The notes: a model not told the origin generated them from the letters alone. A DNA stretch of 6,789 bases from an uncultured Campylobacter sp. (GCA_937990735.1 CALKQT010000090.1:1-6789); one strand, 5' to 3'; positions 1 to 6,559 are shown, numbered from the stretch's first letter. A program made the numbers and translations.

Positions 1-345
1 ATTGTGCGTAGAATTCTGCAGAACGGACTTCACTTGTAAAATTTTATTTCACGATAAACTTGGCGCGGAATTCCGCTAGATTTGTACAGCTTGCAAAATT
101 TTATTTTACCGCTAGGGCGCGCGCAAATTTTAAAATTTTAGCCTGCCGGTCGCTATGCTCTTATATAGCGCTCTCCATTGCTGCGCCTCTAACTGCCATT
201 ATTTAACGCCGTTCGCCGCCACGCCGCTGCGCCGTAAAATTTTAAAAATTCCGCAAAATTTTATAAGGTTGAAAGGAATTCCATAAAATTCCACCGCCCG
301 CACTAAGTTTTAATAAATAAATTTAAAGGTAAAATAACGCTTCAA
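1..345. other. Non-coding 5' region, AT-word-rich
   Basis: I see no gene here. All three + frames are stopped early (the longest runs from the left edge to the TAG at 77-79), and nothing resembles a protein tail. The word AAAATTTT occurs five times (38, 95, 132, 236 and 255), separated by GC-rich patches. A perfect 12-bp palindrome, GCGGAATTCCGC, lies at 65-76. A small hairpin is possible with arms 151-156 and 165-170 (CGCTAT/ATAGCG). The stretch 303-330 is very AT-rich and probably holds the promoter of the ankyrin gene, with TAATAA at 311-316 as a weak -10 candidate. This is ordinary intergenic DNA apart from the repeat described separately. Confidence 0.7.
6..109. repeat. Degenerate 57-bp direct repeat, two copies
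   Basis: Two copies, about 6-52 and 63-109, share several blocks at exactly the same 57-base offset: GCG (6 and 63), GAATTC (11 and 68), GC (18 and 75), CTTG (33 and 90), and AAAATTTTATTT (38 and 95) followed one base later by AC. The 13 bases in the middle (20-32) are almost entirely unlike. The individual words are common in this genome's gaps, so part of the match may be compositional. The constant offset across all blocks is what suggests an old tandem duplication or a conserved two-part element. Confidence 0.4.
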
Positions 346-363
346 ATGCAATTCGAGGTAGCG

Positions 364-1596
364 ATGCGAAAAATTCTAATGGGTTCGTTTGTTTTTTGCG
401 GCACGCTTTTTGGCGCTTCTTGCGAGCAGATACTAAGTGATCCGCGCGGCTTTTTTAGCAAAGAGCCTGCGGACGAAGAGCTGCTGCAAAGCGATTTTGG
501 CTGTAAAGGCTCGCTAGCTGGCGCAGAATTTTTGCAAAATTTAAAAAGCGCGGCTTCTGAGATCAGGGACGAAAATATCGATTGCGTCGGTAATGAAGCC
601 TTGCTGAACGAAAAAAGGCTTGAGAGAACCTTGGCATTTGCGGGGATGGATGGCGAGGGCTTTTTAAGCTATGCCAAAGAGAAAAACTACGCACAAATCA
701 GCGAAAAATCGCTTGAAGCCTTAGAATTTTACTCCGAGCGCAAGATTGGAAATTTCATCGCTTATGGCAATTTTATGGGCGAGGTCCCGGCAGCCAAGGA
801 GGCGCTAAGAGATTATTTCGCCGCCAAATTTAACAAAAACGACGCCGATGAGCTGGCAAGCGCCGTGATAGCGGAATTTATCGCATACGCCGCAAAAGAT
901 CGCAAGGCGGGAGATTACGGTGAGCTTGAGCTGGCGCTAAAAGGCGGAGTAGGTGCAGATGAGTTTCGTACGCTACTTTTTAGCAAGGATTTTGCAATTT
1001 ACGAGCTTGATAATGCCCTGGATCTGGCGCTTTTGCTAGGATATGACGAGCGCTTTAGCGGCGCTTTGATCGAACGAGGCGCGCAGGTGAATGCTGGCGA
1101 GGAAAACTCGCTATTTTACGCGATGAATAACGTTCAAAGCGCTAAATTTATGATCTCTAAAGGCGCCTTGGTTGGCTATAAAAACTCGCTTGGGCAAACT
1201 CCGATATTTTTCGCCGCCGCGGCAAAAAATTATGAGCTCGTAAAGTTGCTAATCTACTCGCACGCTAGCGTAAATGTCCGCCAGATCGGCAGCGCTGAAG
1301 CTCAGGCTCTAGCGTCGCTGGGCGAGCGTAGCGACGGCTGTGAGCGTTCGGGCGCGGGTAAGACACTGCTGATGTTTGCGGCGCAAAAAAGTACCAAGCA
1401 GATCGTTGAATTGCTCGTAAAATCGGGCGCAAACGAAAAAGCAGTCGATGAGTCGGGGCTAAATGCGCTAGACTACGCGCTTGCGGGTGGTGAAGCGGCT
1501 ACGCAGAGCTATTTGCGCTCGCTTGGATTAAGTCCTACGCAAGTAAGCGATGATTTTACGAGCGATCCGCAAGATGCACCTGAGCGTGAGAATTAG
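364..1596 (+). CDS. Exported ankyrin-repeat protein (putative periplasmic)
   Basis: An exported scaffold-like protein with no enzyme motif. I chose the ATG at 364 (410 aa) over the in-frame ATG at 346 (416 aa). The later start has GAGGT at 355-359, 4 bases upstream, and its protein opens MRKIL followed by a hydrophobic stretch, a typical signal peptide. The nearest AAAGG to the earlier start is 16 bases away. Numbering from 364, residues 1-19 are the signal, with probable cleavage before Cys20. FGAS-C is a poor lipobox (Gly at -3), so a soluble periplasmic form is likelier than a lipoprotein. Residues 20 to about 210 have no family I recognise. Ankyrin-type helix pairs follow at about 246-277, 278-308, 332-364 and 365-391, plus a degenerate one near 211-244. 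The clearest runs are TPIFFAAAAKNYELVKLLI and TLLMFAAQKSTKQIVELLV. A 25-residue loop (about 307-331) splits the array, and the tail is acidic. From memory it corresponds to C. jejuni Cj0834c. The partner is unknown. Confidence 0.8.
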   Translation: MRKILMGSFVFCGTLFGASCEQILSDPRGFFSKEPADEELLQSDFGCKGSLAGAEFLQNLKSAASEIRDENIDCVGNEALLNEKRLERTLAFAGMDGEGFLSYAKEKNYAQISEKSLEALEFYSERKIGNFIAYGNFMGEVPAAKEALRDYFAAKFNKNDADELASAVIAEFIAYAAKDRKAGDYGELELALKGGVGADEFRTLLFSKDFAIYELDNALDLALLLGYDERFSGALIERGAQVNAGEENSLFYAMNNVQSAKFMISKGALVGYKNSLGQTPIFFAAAAKNYELVKLLIYSHASVNVRQIGSAEAQALASLGERSDGCERSGAGKTLLMFAAQKSTKQIVELLVKSGANEKAVDESGLNALDYALAGGEAATQSYLRSLGLSPTQVSDDFTSDPQDAPEREN

Positions 1597-2012
1597 CGGG
1601 CTTGATTTAAAGAGTCGCTCGCCGCTTCGTCGTCGTTTTAGGTTTGCAGCGTTTTGGGTTTGCAAAAGCCTCATGAGCTTTAAATTTAGAGTTTTTGCCG
1701 CTTTGTAAATTTTATAAATTTAGCGGATTTTTCGAGCGCGAGTTGGTAGAATTTAACGCTTTAAAATTTTATCGCTTTGCTTGCGCAGGTTGCATGCACT
1801 GAAATTTTATAAACGCGCAGACGAGCTTTAAAAATGGCGATTTGTGCATTTATGCGCGATAAAATTTTTGCTGAGGGATTTTGGTTTGCGATCAAGAGCG
1901 GGATTTCGTCAAATTTTGTGCGCAAAATTATCGCTCTTGCGACAAAGTAAGTGCTGCAGCATTGCGGAATTTTACCTTGATTTGGGGCTTTTGCTATGTT
2001 AAGTAAAATTTT

Positions 2013-2036
2013 AAATGCGTTTATAAAACGCTTTTG
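2013..2036 (+). terminator. Possible intrinsic terminator hairpin
   Basis: Arms GCGTTT (2017-2022) and AAACGC (2026-2031) pair around a 3-base loop. They are followed by TTTTG, and an outer AAA/TTT pairing is possible across one mismatch. Shape and T-run fit a weak rho-independent terminator on the + strand. It lies about 420 bases after the ankyrin stop codon, which is far for that gene, so it could instead end an unannotated transcript or be chance structure. Confidence 0.3.
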
Positions 2037-2069
2037 ATTACGCCGTGCGCGGTATTTTGCACCGGAGAG

Positions 2070-2129
2070 ATTTTACTGCGCGACAAGTTGCTTAAAAATG
2101 CGTTCGCAAAATTGCAAACGCAGTAAAAT
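2070..2129. repeat. 11-bp inverted repeat overlapping a second hairpin
   Basis: ATTTTACTGCG (2070-2080) and CGCAGTAAAAT (2119-2129) are perfect inverted repeats. Inside them, 2099-2108 pairs with 2113-2122 (TGCGTTcGCA with TGCaAACGCA, one mismatch, tiny loop). The arm bases 2119-2122 are needed by both structures, so in RNA the two folds exclude each other. CTGCGCGA at 2076-2083 also recurs at 2141-2148. The role is unknown. It could be part of a long antiporter leader or a small RNA, but no known riboswitch class is recognised. Confidence 0.45.
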
Positions 2130-2213
2130 TGTAGAGTTTGCTGCGCGATTAAGGCGCTCAATAATCGCCGTAAAAGAAAGCGCGTGAATACGAATAATTG
2201 CTGCAAGGCGCGC

Positions 2214-2261
2214 AGAATTTTAAAATTTAACCCCCGATCGGAGGTTAAATTTTAAAATTCT
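2214..2261. repeat. 48-bp near-perfect palindrome before the antiporter start
   Basis: The arms 2214-2237 and 2238-2261 are self-complementary at 23 of 24 pairs; the only mismatch is 2233 (C) against 2242 (A). The outer part is AT-rich (AGAATTTTAAAATTTAA) and the centre is CCGATCGG. It ends 10 bases before the Shine-Dalgarno AAGGA (2272-2276) of the antiporter gene. In RNA it would form a very stable hairpin with a GC-rich tip. There is no T-run after it, so it is a poor intrinsic terminator. An operator for a dimeric regulator, an mRNA-stabilising leader hairpin, or a dispersed genomic repeat are the main options. Confidence 0.75.
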
Positions 2262-2281
2262 ATCAATCATCAAGGATTAAA

Positions 2282-3982
2282 ATGTTAAAAAATTTGCTTA
2301 TCTTTACGGCGATTTTTTTGCCCGCGCTGGCGCTTGCGGACGTGGAGCCCGCCGTGCGAAACAGCGAGCTTTACGGCATGCTGACGCTTATCCCGCCGGT
2401 TGCGGCGATCGTGCTTGCTTTCATCACCAAGGACGTGATTTTGTCGCTGTTTTTGGGCGTGCTAAGCGGAACCTTTCTTATCGGTATGGTAGATCAAAAT
2501 ATCGCAGCTTCGGCGCTTTTCGCTTTTACCGATCTGTGCTCGCGCATGGTAAAATCGATGGCTGATACGTGGAACGCGGGCATTTTGCTTCAGGTTATGT
2601 GTATCGGCGGGCTCATCGCTTTGGTGACCAAAAGCGGCGGCACGAAGGCGCTTGCGCTCTGGCTTAGCAAGCACGCAGACACTCCCGTTTTGGGTCAAAT
2701 TTACACTTGGCTCATGGGTATCGTGATATTTTTCGACGATTACGCAAACGCCCTGATCGTGGGCCCTATCATGCGACCGCTTATGGATAAATTTAAAATT
2801 TCGCGCGCGAAATTTGCTTTCATCATCGACGCGACCGCAGCGCCGATCACCGGCATCGCGGTGATCTCCACGTGGGTCGGAGTCGAAATTTCAGCGATCA
2901 AAGAGGCCTATTCGCAGATCGGCGTAGAAAACATAAACGCCTTCACCGTCTTTGTAGAGACGATCCCGTATAGATTTTATAATATTTTCATGATCTTTTT
3001 CGTAGTCGCCACGGCAGTGATGAGTAGGGAGTTTGGCTCTATGTATCGCGCAGAGATCGCATCTCGTGGCGGCAAGAGCGGAGCTGCGGATTTTAAGATC
3101 AAAAATTTAGAGGATCAAATTTTCGTGCCAAAAGAGGGCGTCGCGCTTCGCAAGCTAAACGCGATAATCCCGCTAGGAGCGATGATTGTCCTTTCCGTCA
3201 TCGGGTTTTATTTTAACGGCTACAGCTCGCTGGAGGGCGAGGCTTTGGAGGCGGTCAAGGCAGCCCCTCTTAGCTTTACTTCGATCCGTACCGCATTTAG
3301 CGCAGCGGACGCCTCGGTCGTGCTGTTTCAATCCGCGCTTTTTTCATCGATCATCGCCGTCGTTTTGGGCATCGCGCAAAAAATTTACGGCGTCAAAGAG
3401 GCGATCGAGGTCTGGGTTGGCGGCTGGAAAAGTATGCTAAATACCGTCATAATCCTGCTTTTTGCGTGGTCGCTAAGCTCGGTTATCAAAGAGCTAGGCA
3501 CTTCGCGCTACCTAGTCGAGCTTCTAAGCGATGCTACGCCGCGCTTTGCGCTTGCGATCGTGATCTTCGTGCTTAGCTCGTTTATCTCATTTTCAACGGG
3601 CACGAGCTTCGGTACTATGGGCATCGTTACCCCTCTGGCCGTGCCGTTAGCGCACGCCGTGGGGCAAAAATATGGCCTTAGCGGCGAGGAATTTCACGTT
3701 TTCATGTGCGTAAACGTAAGCGCGGTGCTTACGGGGGCGATCTTCGGCGATCACTGCTCGCCGATTTCTGATACGACGATCCTTTCATCGATGGGCGCAG
3801 GCTGCGATCACATCGAGCACGTAAGCACGCAGATGACCTATGCTCTGGTCGTTTGCGGCATCAGTATCGTTTGCGGCTACCTGCCTGCGGGCTTTGGGCT
3901 TAGCGTGTGGGGATGTCTGATCTTGGGTATCGCGGCTATCATTCTTTTACTACGCGTAGTGGGTAAAAGAGTGGATGTATGA
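2282..3982 (+). CDS. NhaC-family Na+/H+ antiporter
   Basis: A 566-residue inner-membrane transporter, most likely exchanging Na+ (or another cation) for protons; substrate is inferred from the family (NhaC type, PF03553). Residues 1-19 look like a cleavable signal peptide ending ALA before Asp20. Some 11-13 hydrophobic spans follow, roughly from 32 to 561, with a charged loop near 249-290. Family hallmarks: the FFDDYANALIVG segment (Asp152-Asp153), then RPLMDKFKISRAKFAFIID, STWVG, a Ser/Thr/Gly-rich stretch FSTGTSFGTMG, and FGDHCSPISDTT at 489-499 (Asp490, His491, Asp497). The start has AAGGA at 2272-2276, 5 bases upstream. The stop overlaps the trmA start (ATGA), so the two are probably co-transcribed and translationally coupled. 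A structured leader with a 48-bp palindrome precedes it. From memory it matches C. jejuni Cj0832c. A carboxylate/H+ or amino-acid exchanger of the same superfamily cannot be excluded. Confidence 0.85.
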   Translation: MLKNLLIFTAIFLPALALADVEPAVRNSELYGMLTLIPPVAAIVLAFITKDVILSLFLGVLSGTFLIGMVDQNIAASALFAFTDLCSRMVKSMADTWNAGILLQVMCIGGLIALVTKSGGTKALALWLSKHADTPVLGQIYTWLMGIVIFFDDYANALIVGPIMRPLMDKFKISRAKFAFIIDATAAPITGIAVISTWVGVEISAIKEAYSQIGVENINAFTVFVETIPYRFYNIFMIFFVVATAVMSREFGSMYRAEIASRGGKSGAADFKIKNLEDQIFVPKEGVALRKLNAIIPLGAMIVLSVIGFYFNGYSSLEGEALEAVKAAPLSFTSIRTAFSAADASVVLFQSALFSSIIAVVLGIAQKIYGVKEAIEVWVGGWKSMLNTVIILLFAWSLSSVIKELGTSRYLVELLSDATPRFALAIVIFVLSSFISFSTGTSFGTMGIVTPLAVPLAHAVGQKYGLSGEEFHVFMCVNVSAVLTGAIFGDHCSPISDTTILSSMGAGCDHIEHVSTQMTYALVVCGISIVCGYLPAGFGLSVWGCLILGIAAIILLLRVVGKRVDV

Positions 3983-5247
3983 ATTGCGAAAGCTTCGGTA
4001 GCTGCGGCAGCTGCACGCTCGGCGGGTCTTATGAGGATCAAATTTTATACAAAAAGCAGCTGATCGGCGATAAATTTAGAGAATTTTTTGATGGCGAGTT
4101 TGAGTTTTTTGCATCAAGCCCGCAAAATTACCGCATCAGGGCGGAATTTGGCATCTGGCACGATATTTGGCATGGCGCATTTGATCTTGCCTACACGATG
4201 GGCGGCGCACGTAGCAAGAAAATTTTAATTAACGAATGCCCCAAGGTAGCGCTTCCTATCGCAAATTTAATGCCGCGGCTGCTAGAGGCGCTTAGGCGGA
4301 GCGAAGCTTTAAAAGAAAGGCTCTTCGGCGTCGAGTTCATTTCGTGCTCCAGCGGGATTTTGGCGACTCTTCTTTATCACAAGCGCCTGGGTGAGCGCGA
4401 GCAGGAGGCGATTTGCGAACTAGCGGACAAGCTTGGCATTAGGGTTATGGCGCGCGCACGCGGACAGAAGCTTCTAAGCGGCGAGCTAAGCCTCACAGAC
4501 GAGCTTTGCGTGGACGGGCGAGTTTATAAATTTCGCTTCGGCGAAAACGCCTTCATCCAGCCAAACCGCGGCGTGAACGAAAAGATGATCGCCTGGGCGA
4601 GAAGCTGCGTGGACTTCGGCAAAGAGGGCACGAACGAGGTGCGCGCGGCGCAGAATTTCGCCGTAAAGAATTCTATAGCGGAGAATTCTGTCGCGCAAAA
4701 TTCTAGCCACGAGCAGTCAGCTCCGCGAAATTCGAGCTGCGAAAAACATGCCGTGCGTCCAGAAAGCTCCGCTGCGCGCGATCTGCTGGAGCTGTACTGC
4801 GGGCACGGCAACTTCACCATCCCGCTTGCGGCTAAATTTAACCGCGTGCTGGCGAGTGAAATTTCAAAAAGCTCGATCGCGAATGCCCGCATAAACTGCA
4901 AGCTCAACGGCGTTTGCAACGCGCAATTCGTCCGTCTTAGTGCGGATGAGCTGATGAGCGCGTTTGCGCGCAGGCGCGAGTTTGAGCGGCTAAAGGGGAT
5001 CGATATTTTCAGCTACGATTTTTCGCACGTCTTGATCGATCCGCCGCGCGCGGGGCTGGAGCCTAGCGTGATTGATTTCATAAAAAATTTTCAAAATTTG
5101 ATCTACATCTCCTGTAATCCGCAGACGCTTTTTGAAAATTTGCGCTCGCTTTGCACAACGCATGAGGTGCGCAGGTTTGCGATCTTCGATCAGTTCGCGC
5201 ATACGGCGCATATCGAATGCGGCGTGCTGTTGCGGCGCAGGAGCTAG
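3979..5247 (+). CDS. trmA: tRNA (uracil-54-C5)-methyltransferase TrmA
   Basis: Methylates U54 of the tRNA T-loop to m5U using S-adenosylmethionine, in the cytoplasm. The start ATG overlaps the antiporter stop by 4 bases. The N-terminal RNA-binding half contains RAEFGIWHD (54-62), LLYHKRL and FIQPN (Gln194). The Rossmann half has the SAM motif LELYCGHGNF (270-279), IDPPRAGLE (Asp354), catalytic Cys379 in YISCNPQTL, and the general base Glu413 in HIECGVLL. These match E. coli TrmA closely. No TRAM domain is seen. At 422 aa it is about 55 longer than the E. coli enzyme (366 aa); nearly all the excess is a repeat-coded insert at about 221-266, between the two halves. Also unlike E. coli TrmA, it has Cys3-x5-Cys9-x2-Cys12 and Cys87, the [4Fe-4S] pattern of the related rRNA enzyme RlmD. 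The TrmA-like core and ending make TrmA the better name, but a 23S rRNA target is not fully excluded. Confidence 0.88.
   Translation: MNCESFGSCGSCTLGGSYEDQILYKKQLIGDKFREFFDGEFEFFASSPQNYRIRAEFGIWHDIWHGAFDLAYTMGGARSKKILINECPKVALPIANLMPRLLEALRRSEALKERLFGVEFISCSSGILATLLYHKRLGEREQEAICELADKLGIRVMARARGQKLLSGELSLTDELCVDGRVYKFRFGENAFIQPNRGVNEKMIAWARSCVDFGKEGTNEVRAAQNFAVKNSIAENSVAQNSSHEQSAPRNSSCEKHAVRPESSAARDLLELYCGHGNFTIPLAAKFNRVLASEISKSSIANARINCKLNGVCNAQFVRLSADELMSAFARRREFERLKGIDIFSYDFSHVLIDPPRAGLEPSVIDFIKNFQNLIYISCNPQTLFENLRSLCTTHEVRRFAIFDQFAHTAHIECGVLLRRRS
4639..4743 (+). repeat. Degenerate 15-bp tandem repeat (minisatellite) inside trmA
   Basis: The word AATTC or AATTT starts at 4654, 4669, 4684, 4699 and 4729, all on one 15-base grid (the unit at 4714 has lost it). 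Each unit is five codons in the trmA frame: VRAAQ, NFAVK, NSIAE, NSVAQ, NSSHE, QSAPR, NSSCE, then fading into KHAVR and PESSA. The consensus is about N-S-x-A-E/Q. Because the unit is a multiple of three, gain or loss of copies keeps the gene in frame. It sits in the linker just upstream of the SAM-binding motif. Confidence 0.8.
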
Positions 5248-5311
5248 GCGAGCTTAAAACCGAAGCCGCGGATTTAGGCTGCGCGCGGGATAAAATTTCA
5301 CCTAAAATATG

Positions 5312-5317
5312 TATAAT
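5312..5317 (+). promoter_or_regulatory. Probable -10 box of the ilvA promoter
   Basis: A perfect TATAAT, directly preceded by TG, lies 30 bases before the ilvA start codon inside the 100-base gap after trmA. There is no clear -35 box, only AT-rich upstream DNA, which is usual for Campylobacter sigma-70 promoters. Transcription would begin near 5323-5325, giving a leader of about 24 bases. The Shine-Dalgarno AAAGGA at 5337-5342 follows, 5 bases before the ATG. No strong terminator is seen after trmA, so read-through from upstream is also possible. Confidence 0.65.
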
Positions 5318-5347
5318 AACAAAATTTAAAATTACGAAAGGAAGTAG

Positions 5348-6559
5348 ATGGTTGATCTAAATAAAATCATCCAAGCAAAGCGCACGATAAACGATTTCGT
5401 CTATAAAACGCCCTTTGCTCTGGCGCCGAAGCTCAGCAAGCTTTACGGCGCGGAAGTGTATCTCAAAAGCGAGAATTTGCAGCGTACCGGCGCATATAAG
5501 ATTCGCGGCGCTTACAATAAAATCGCGCATCTTACGGACGAGGAGCGGGCGCATGGAGTAATAGCCGCAAGCGCGGGCAACCACGCCCAAGGCGTAGCGA
5601 TGAGCGCGCAAAAATTCGGCGTGCATGCCGTGATCGTAATGCCTGAAGCCACGCCGCTACTTAAGGTAAGCGGCACGAAGGCTCTGGGCGCAGAGATCAT
5701 CCTAAAGGGCGATAATTTCGACGAGGCGTACGCGTTTGCACTGGAATATGCCAAAGAGCACAATCTGACGTTCGTGCATCCTTTTAACGACGAGTTCGTC
5801 CAAGCGGGCCAGGGCACGATCGCGCTTGAGATGATCGAAGAGGTCGCAGATCTTGAATACATCGTCGTTCCGGTTGGCGGCGGTGGGCTTGCGACGGGGG
5901 TTTGCAGCTGCGCCAAGCAGATCAATCCGGACATCAAAATCATCGCCGTAGCCGCCAAGGGCGCGCCTGCGATGCACGATAGCTTCGTCGCTAAAAAGCC
6001 GCTAAATTCCAAATCTGTCCGCACCATCGCCGACGGCATCGCGGTGCGGGATACGAGCGAGATCACACTCTCTACGATCATCGAGTGCGTCGATGAGTTT
6101 GTGCAGGTCGATGACGAGGAGATCGCAAGCGCGATACTCTATCTGCTTGAGCAGCAAAAAATCATCGTTGAGGGCGCGGGCGCGGCAGGCGTAGCGGCGC
6201 TGATGAACGCGAAATTCCAATTCCCCGCGGGCGCAAAGATCGGAATTATCCTAAGCGGCGGCAACATCGACGTGCAGATGCTAAACATCATCATCGAGAA
6301 AGGTCTCATAAAATCGCACCGCAAGATGACGATCAATGTCACGCTCGTCGATAAGCCAGGCGCGCTTACAGGGCTTACTGAAATTTTGCGCCGAGCCAAC
6401 GCAAACATCGTCAAGATCGACTACGACCGCTTCTCGACCAATATCGAGTACGGCGACGCGCAGATCACGATCACGCTTGAGACCAAAGGCAAGGCTCATC
6501 AAGAGGACATCGCCTGGGCGCTCAAAAACGCAGGGTATGATTTTAGGGAGATTTTATAA
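5348..6559 (+). CDS. ilvA: Threonine ammonia-lyase (medium form, one ACT domain)
   Basis: A PLP-dependent cytoplasmic enzyme that deaminates L-threonine to 2-oxobutanoate and ammonia, the entry step of isoleucine synthesis. The 403-residue protein has the fold-type II catalytic core at about 1-320: Lys51 in TGAYKIRGA should form the PLP Schiff base, SAGNHAQG (75-82) binds the substrate carboxylate, GGGGL (177-181) holds the PLP phosphate, and SGGN (303-306) contacts the pyridine ring. A single ACT-type regulatory domain follows from about 327 (MTINVTLVDKPGALTGL) to the end. This layout is the medium form, shorter than the roughly 514-residue E. coli IlvA and longer than catabolic TdcB (about 329), which has no ACT domain. 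The ACT domain suggests allosteric control by an amino acid such as isoleucine or valine. It follows trmA by 100 bases and has its own TATAAT box. All key residues are present. A catabolic role or serine deaminase side activity cannot be excluded. Confidence 0.93.
   Translation: MVDLNKIIQAKRTINDFVYKTPFALAPKLSKLYGAEVYLKSENLQRTGAYKIRGAYNKIAHLTDEERAHGVIAASAGNHAQGVAMSAQKFGVHAVIVMPEATPLLKVSGTKALGAEIILKGDNFDEAYAFALEYAKEHNLTFVHPFNDEFVQAGQGTIALEMIEEVADLEYIVVPVGGGGLATGVCSCAKQINPDIKIIAVAAKGAPAMHDSFVAKKPLNSKSVRTIADGIAVRDTSEITLSTIIECVDEFVQVDDEEIASAILYLLEQQKIIVEGAGAAGVAALMNAKFQFPAGAKIGIILSGGNIDVQMLNIIIEKGLIKSHRKMTINVTLVDKPGALTGLTEILRRANANIVKIDYDRFSTNIEYGDAQITITLETKGKAHQEDIAWALKNAGYDFREIL

Larger units (their letters stand above)
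1597..2281. other. 685-bp gene-free gap before the antiporter gene
   Basis: No convincing gene. A 38-codon + frame at 1834-1950 and a 61-codon - frame at 2021-2206 both lack a ribosome binding site or recognisable product. AAAATTTT occurs at 1763, 1861 and 2005. The left half (1597-1890) shows little apart from AT-rich words. The right half holds several inverted repeats: arms 1893-1900/1932-1939 (CAAGAGCG/CGCTCTTG) with an inner pair 1912-1918/1923-1929, a hairpin at 2013-2035, a pair at 2070-2080/2119-2129, a nested hairpin at 2099-2122, and the palindrome at 2214-2261. A weak -10-like AATAAT at 2193-2198 would start a transcript just before the palindrome. From memory, C. jejuni has an oxidoreductase gene at this place; I see no remnant of it. 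Confidence 0.6.

Noticed and set aside
1322..1332. GCGAGCGTAGC shared with 6714-6724
   Set aside because: A few 11-base matches are expected by chance in a window this size, and one copy is within a coding region.
1348..1368. GAGKT in the ankyrin protein, like a Walker A P-loop
   Set aside because: The required Gly four residues before GKT is Glu, and the segment lies in a loop between ankyrin repeats, so it is not a nucleotide-binding fold.
1834..1950. 38-codon + strand frame starting MAICAFMRDK
   Set aside because: It has only a weak upstream signal and no family likeness, and a frame this short is expected by chance in 685 bp.
2021..2206. 61-codon - strand frame in the gap
   Set aside because: No ribosome binding site, no recognisable motif, and it runs through the inverted repeats, which explain its sequence better.
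4524..4919. 131-codon - strand frame opposite trmA, over the tandem repeat
   Set aside because: Antisense shadow: trmA has all catalytic motifs in the + frame across this stretch, and the repeat units keep the trmA codon phase.
5512..6081. 189-codon - strand frame opposite ilvA
   Set aside because: Shadow caused by GC-rich third positions in ilvA; the + strand encodes every PLP-enzyme motif here.
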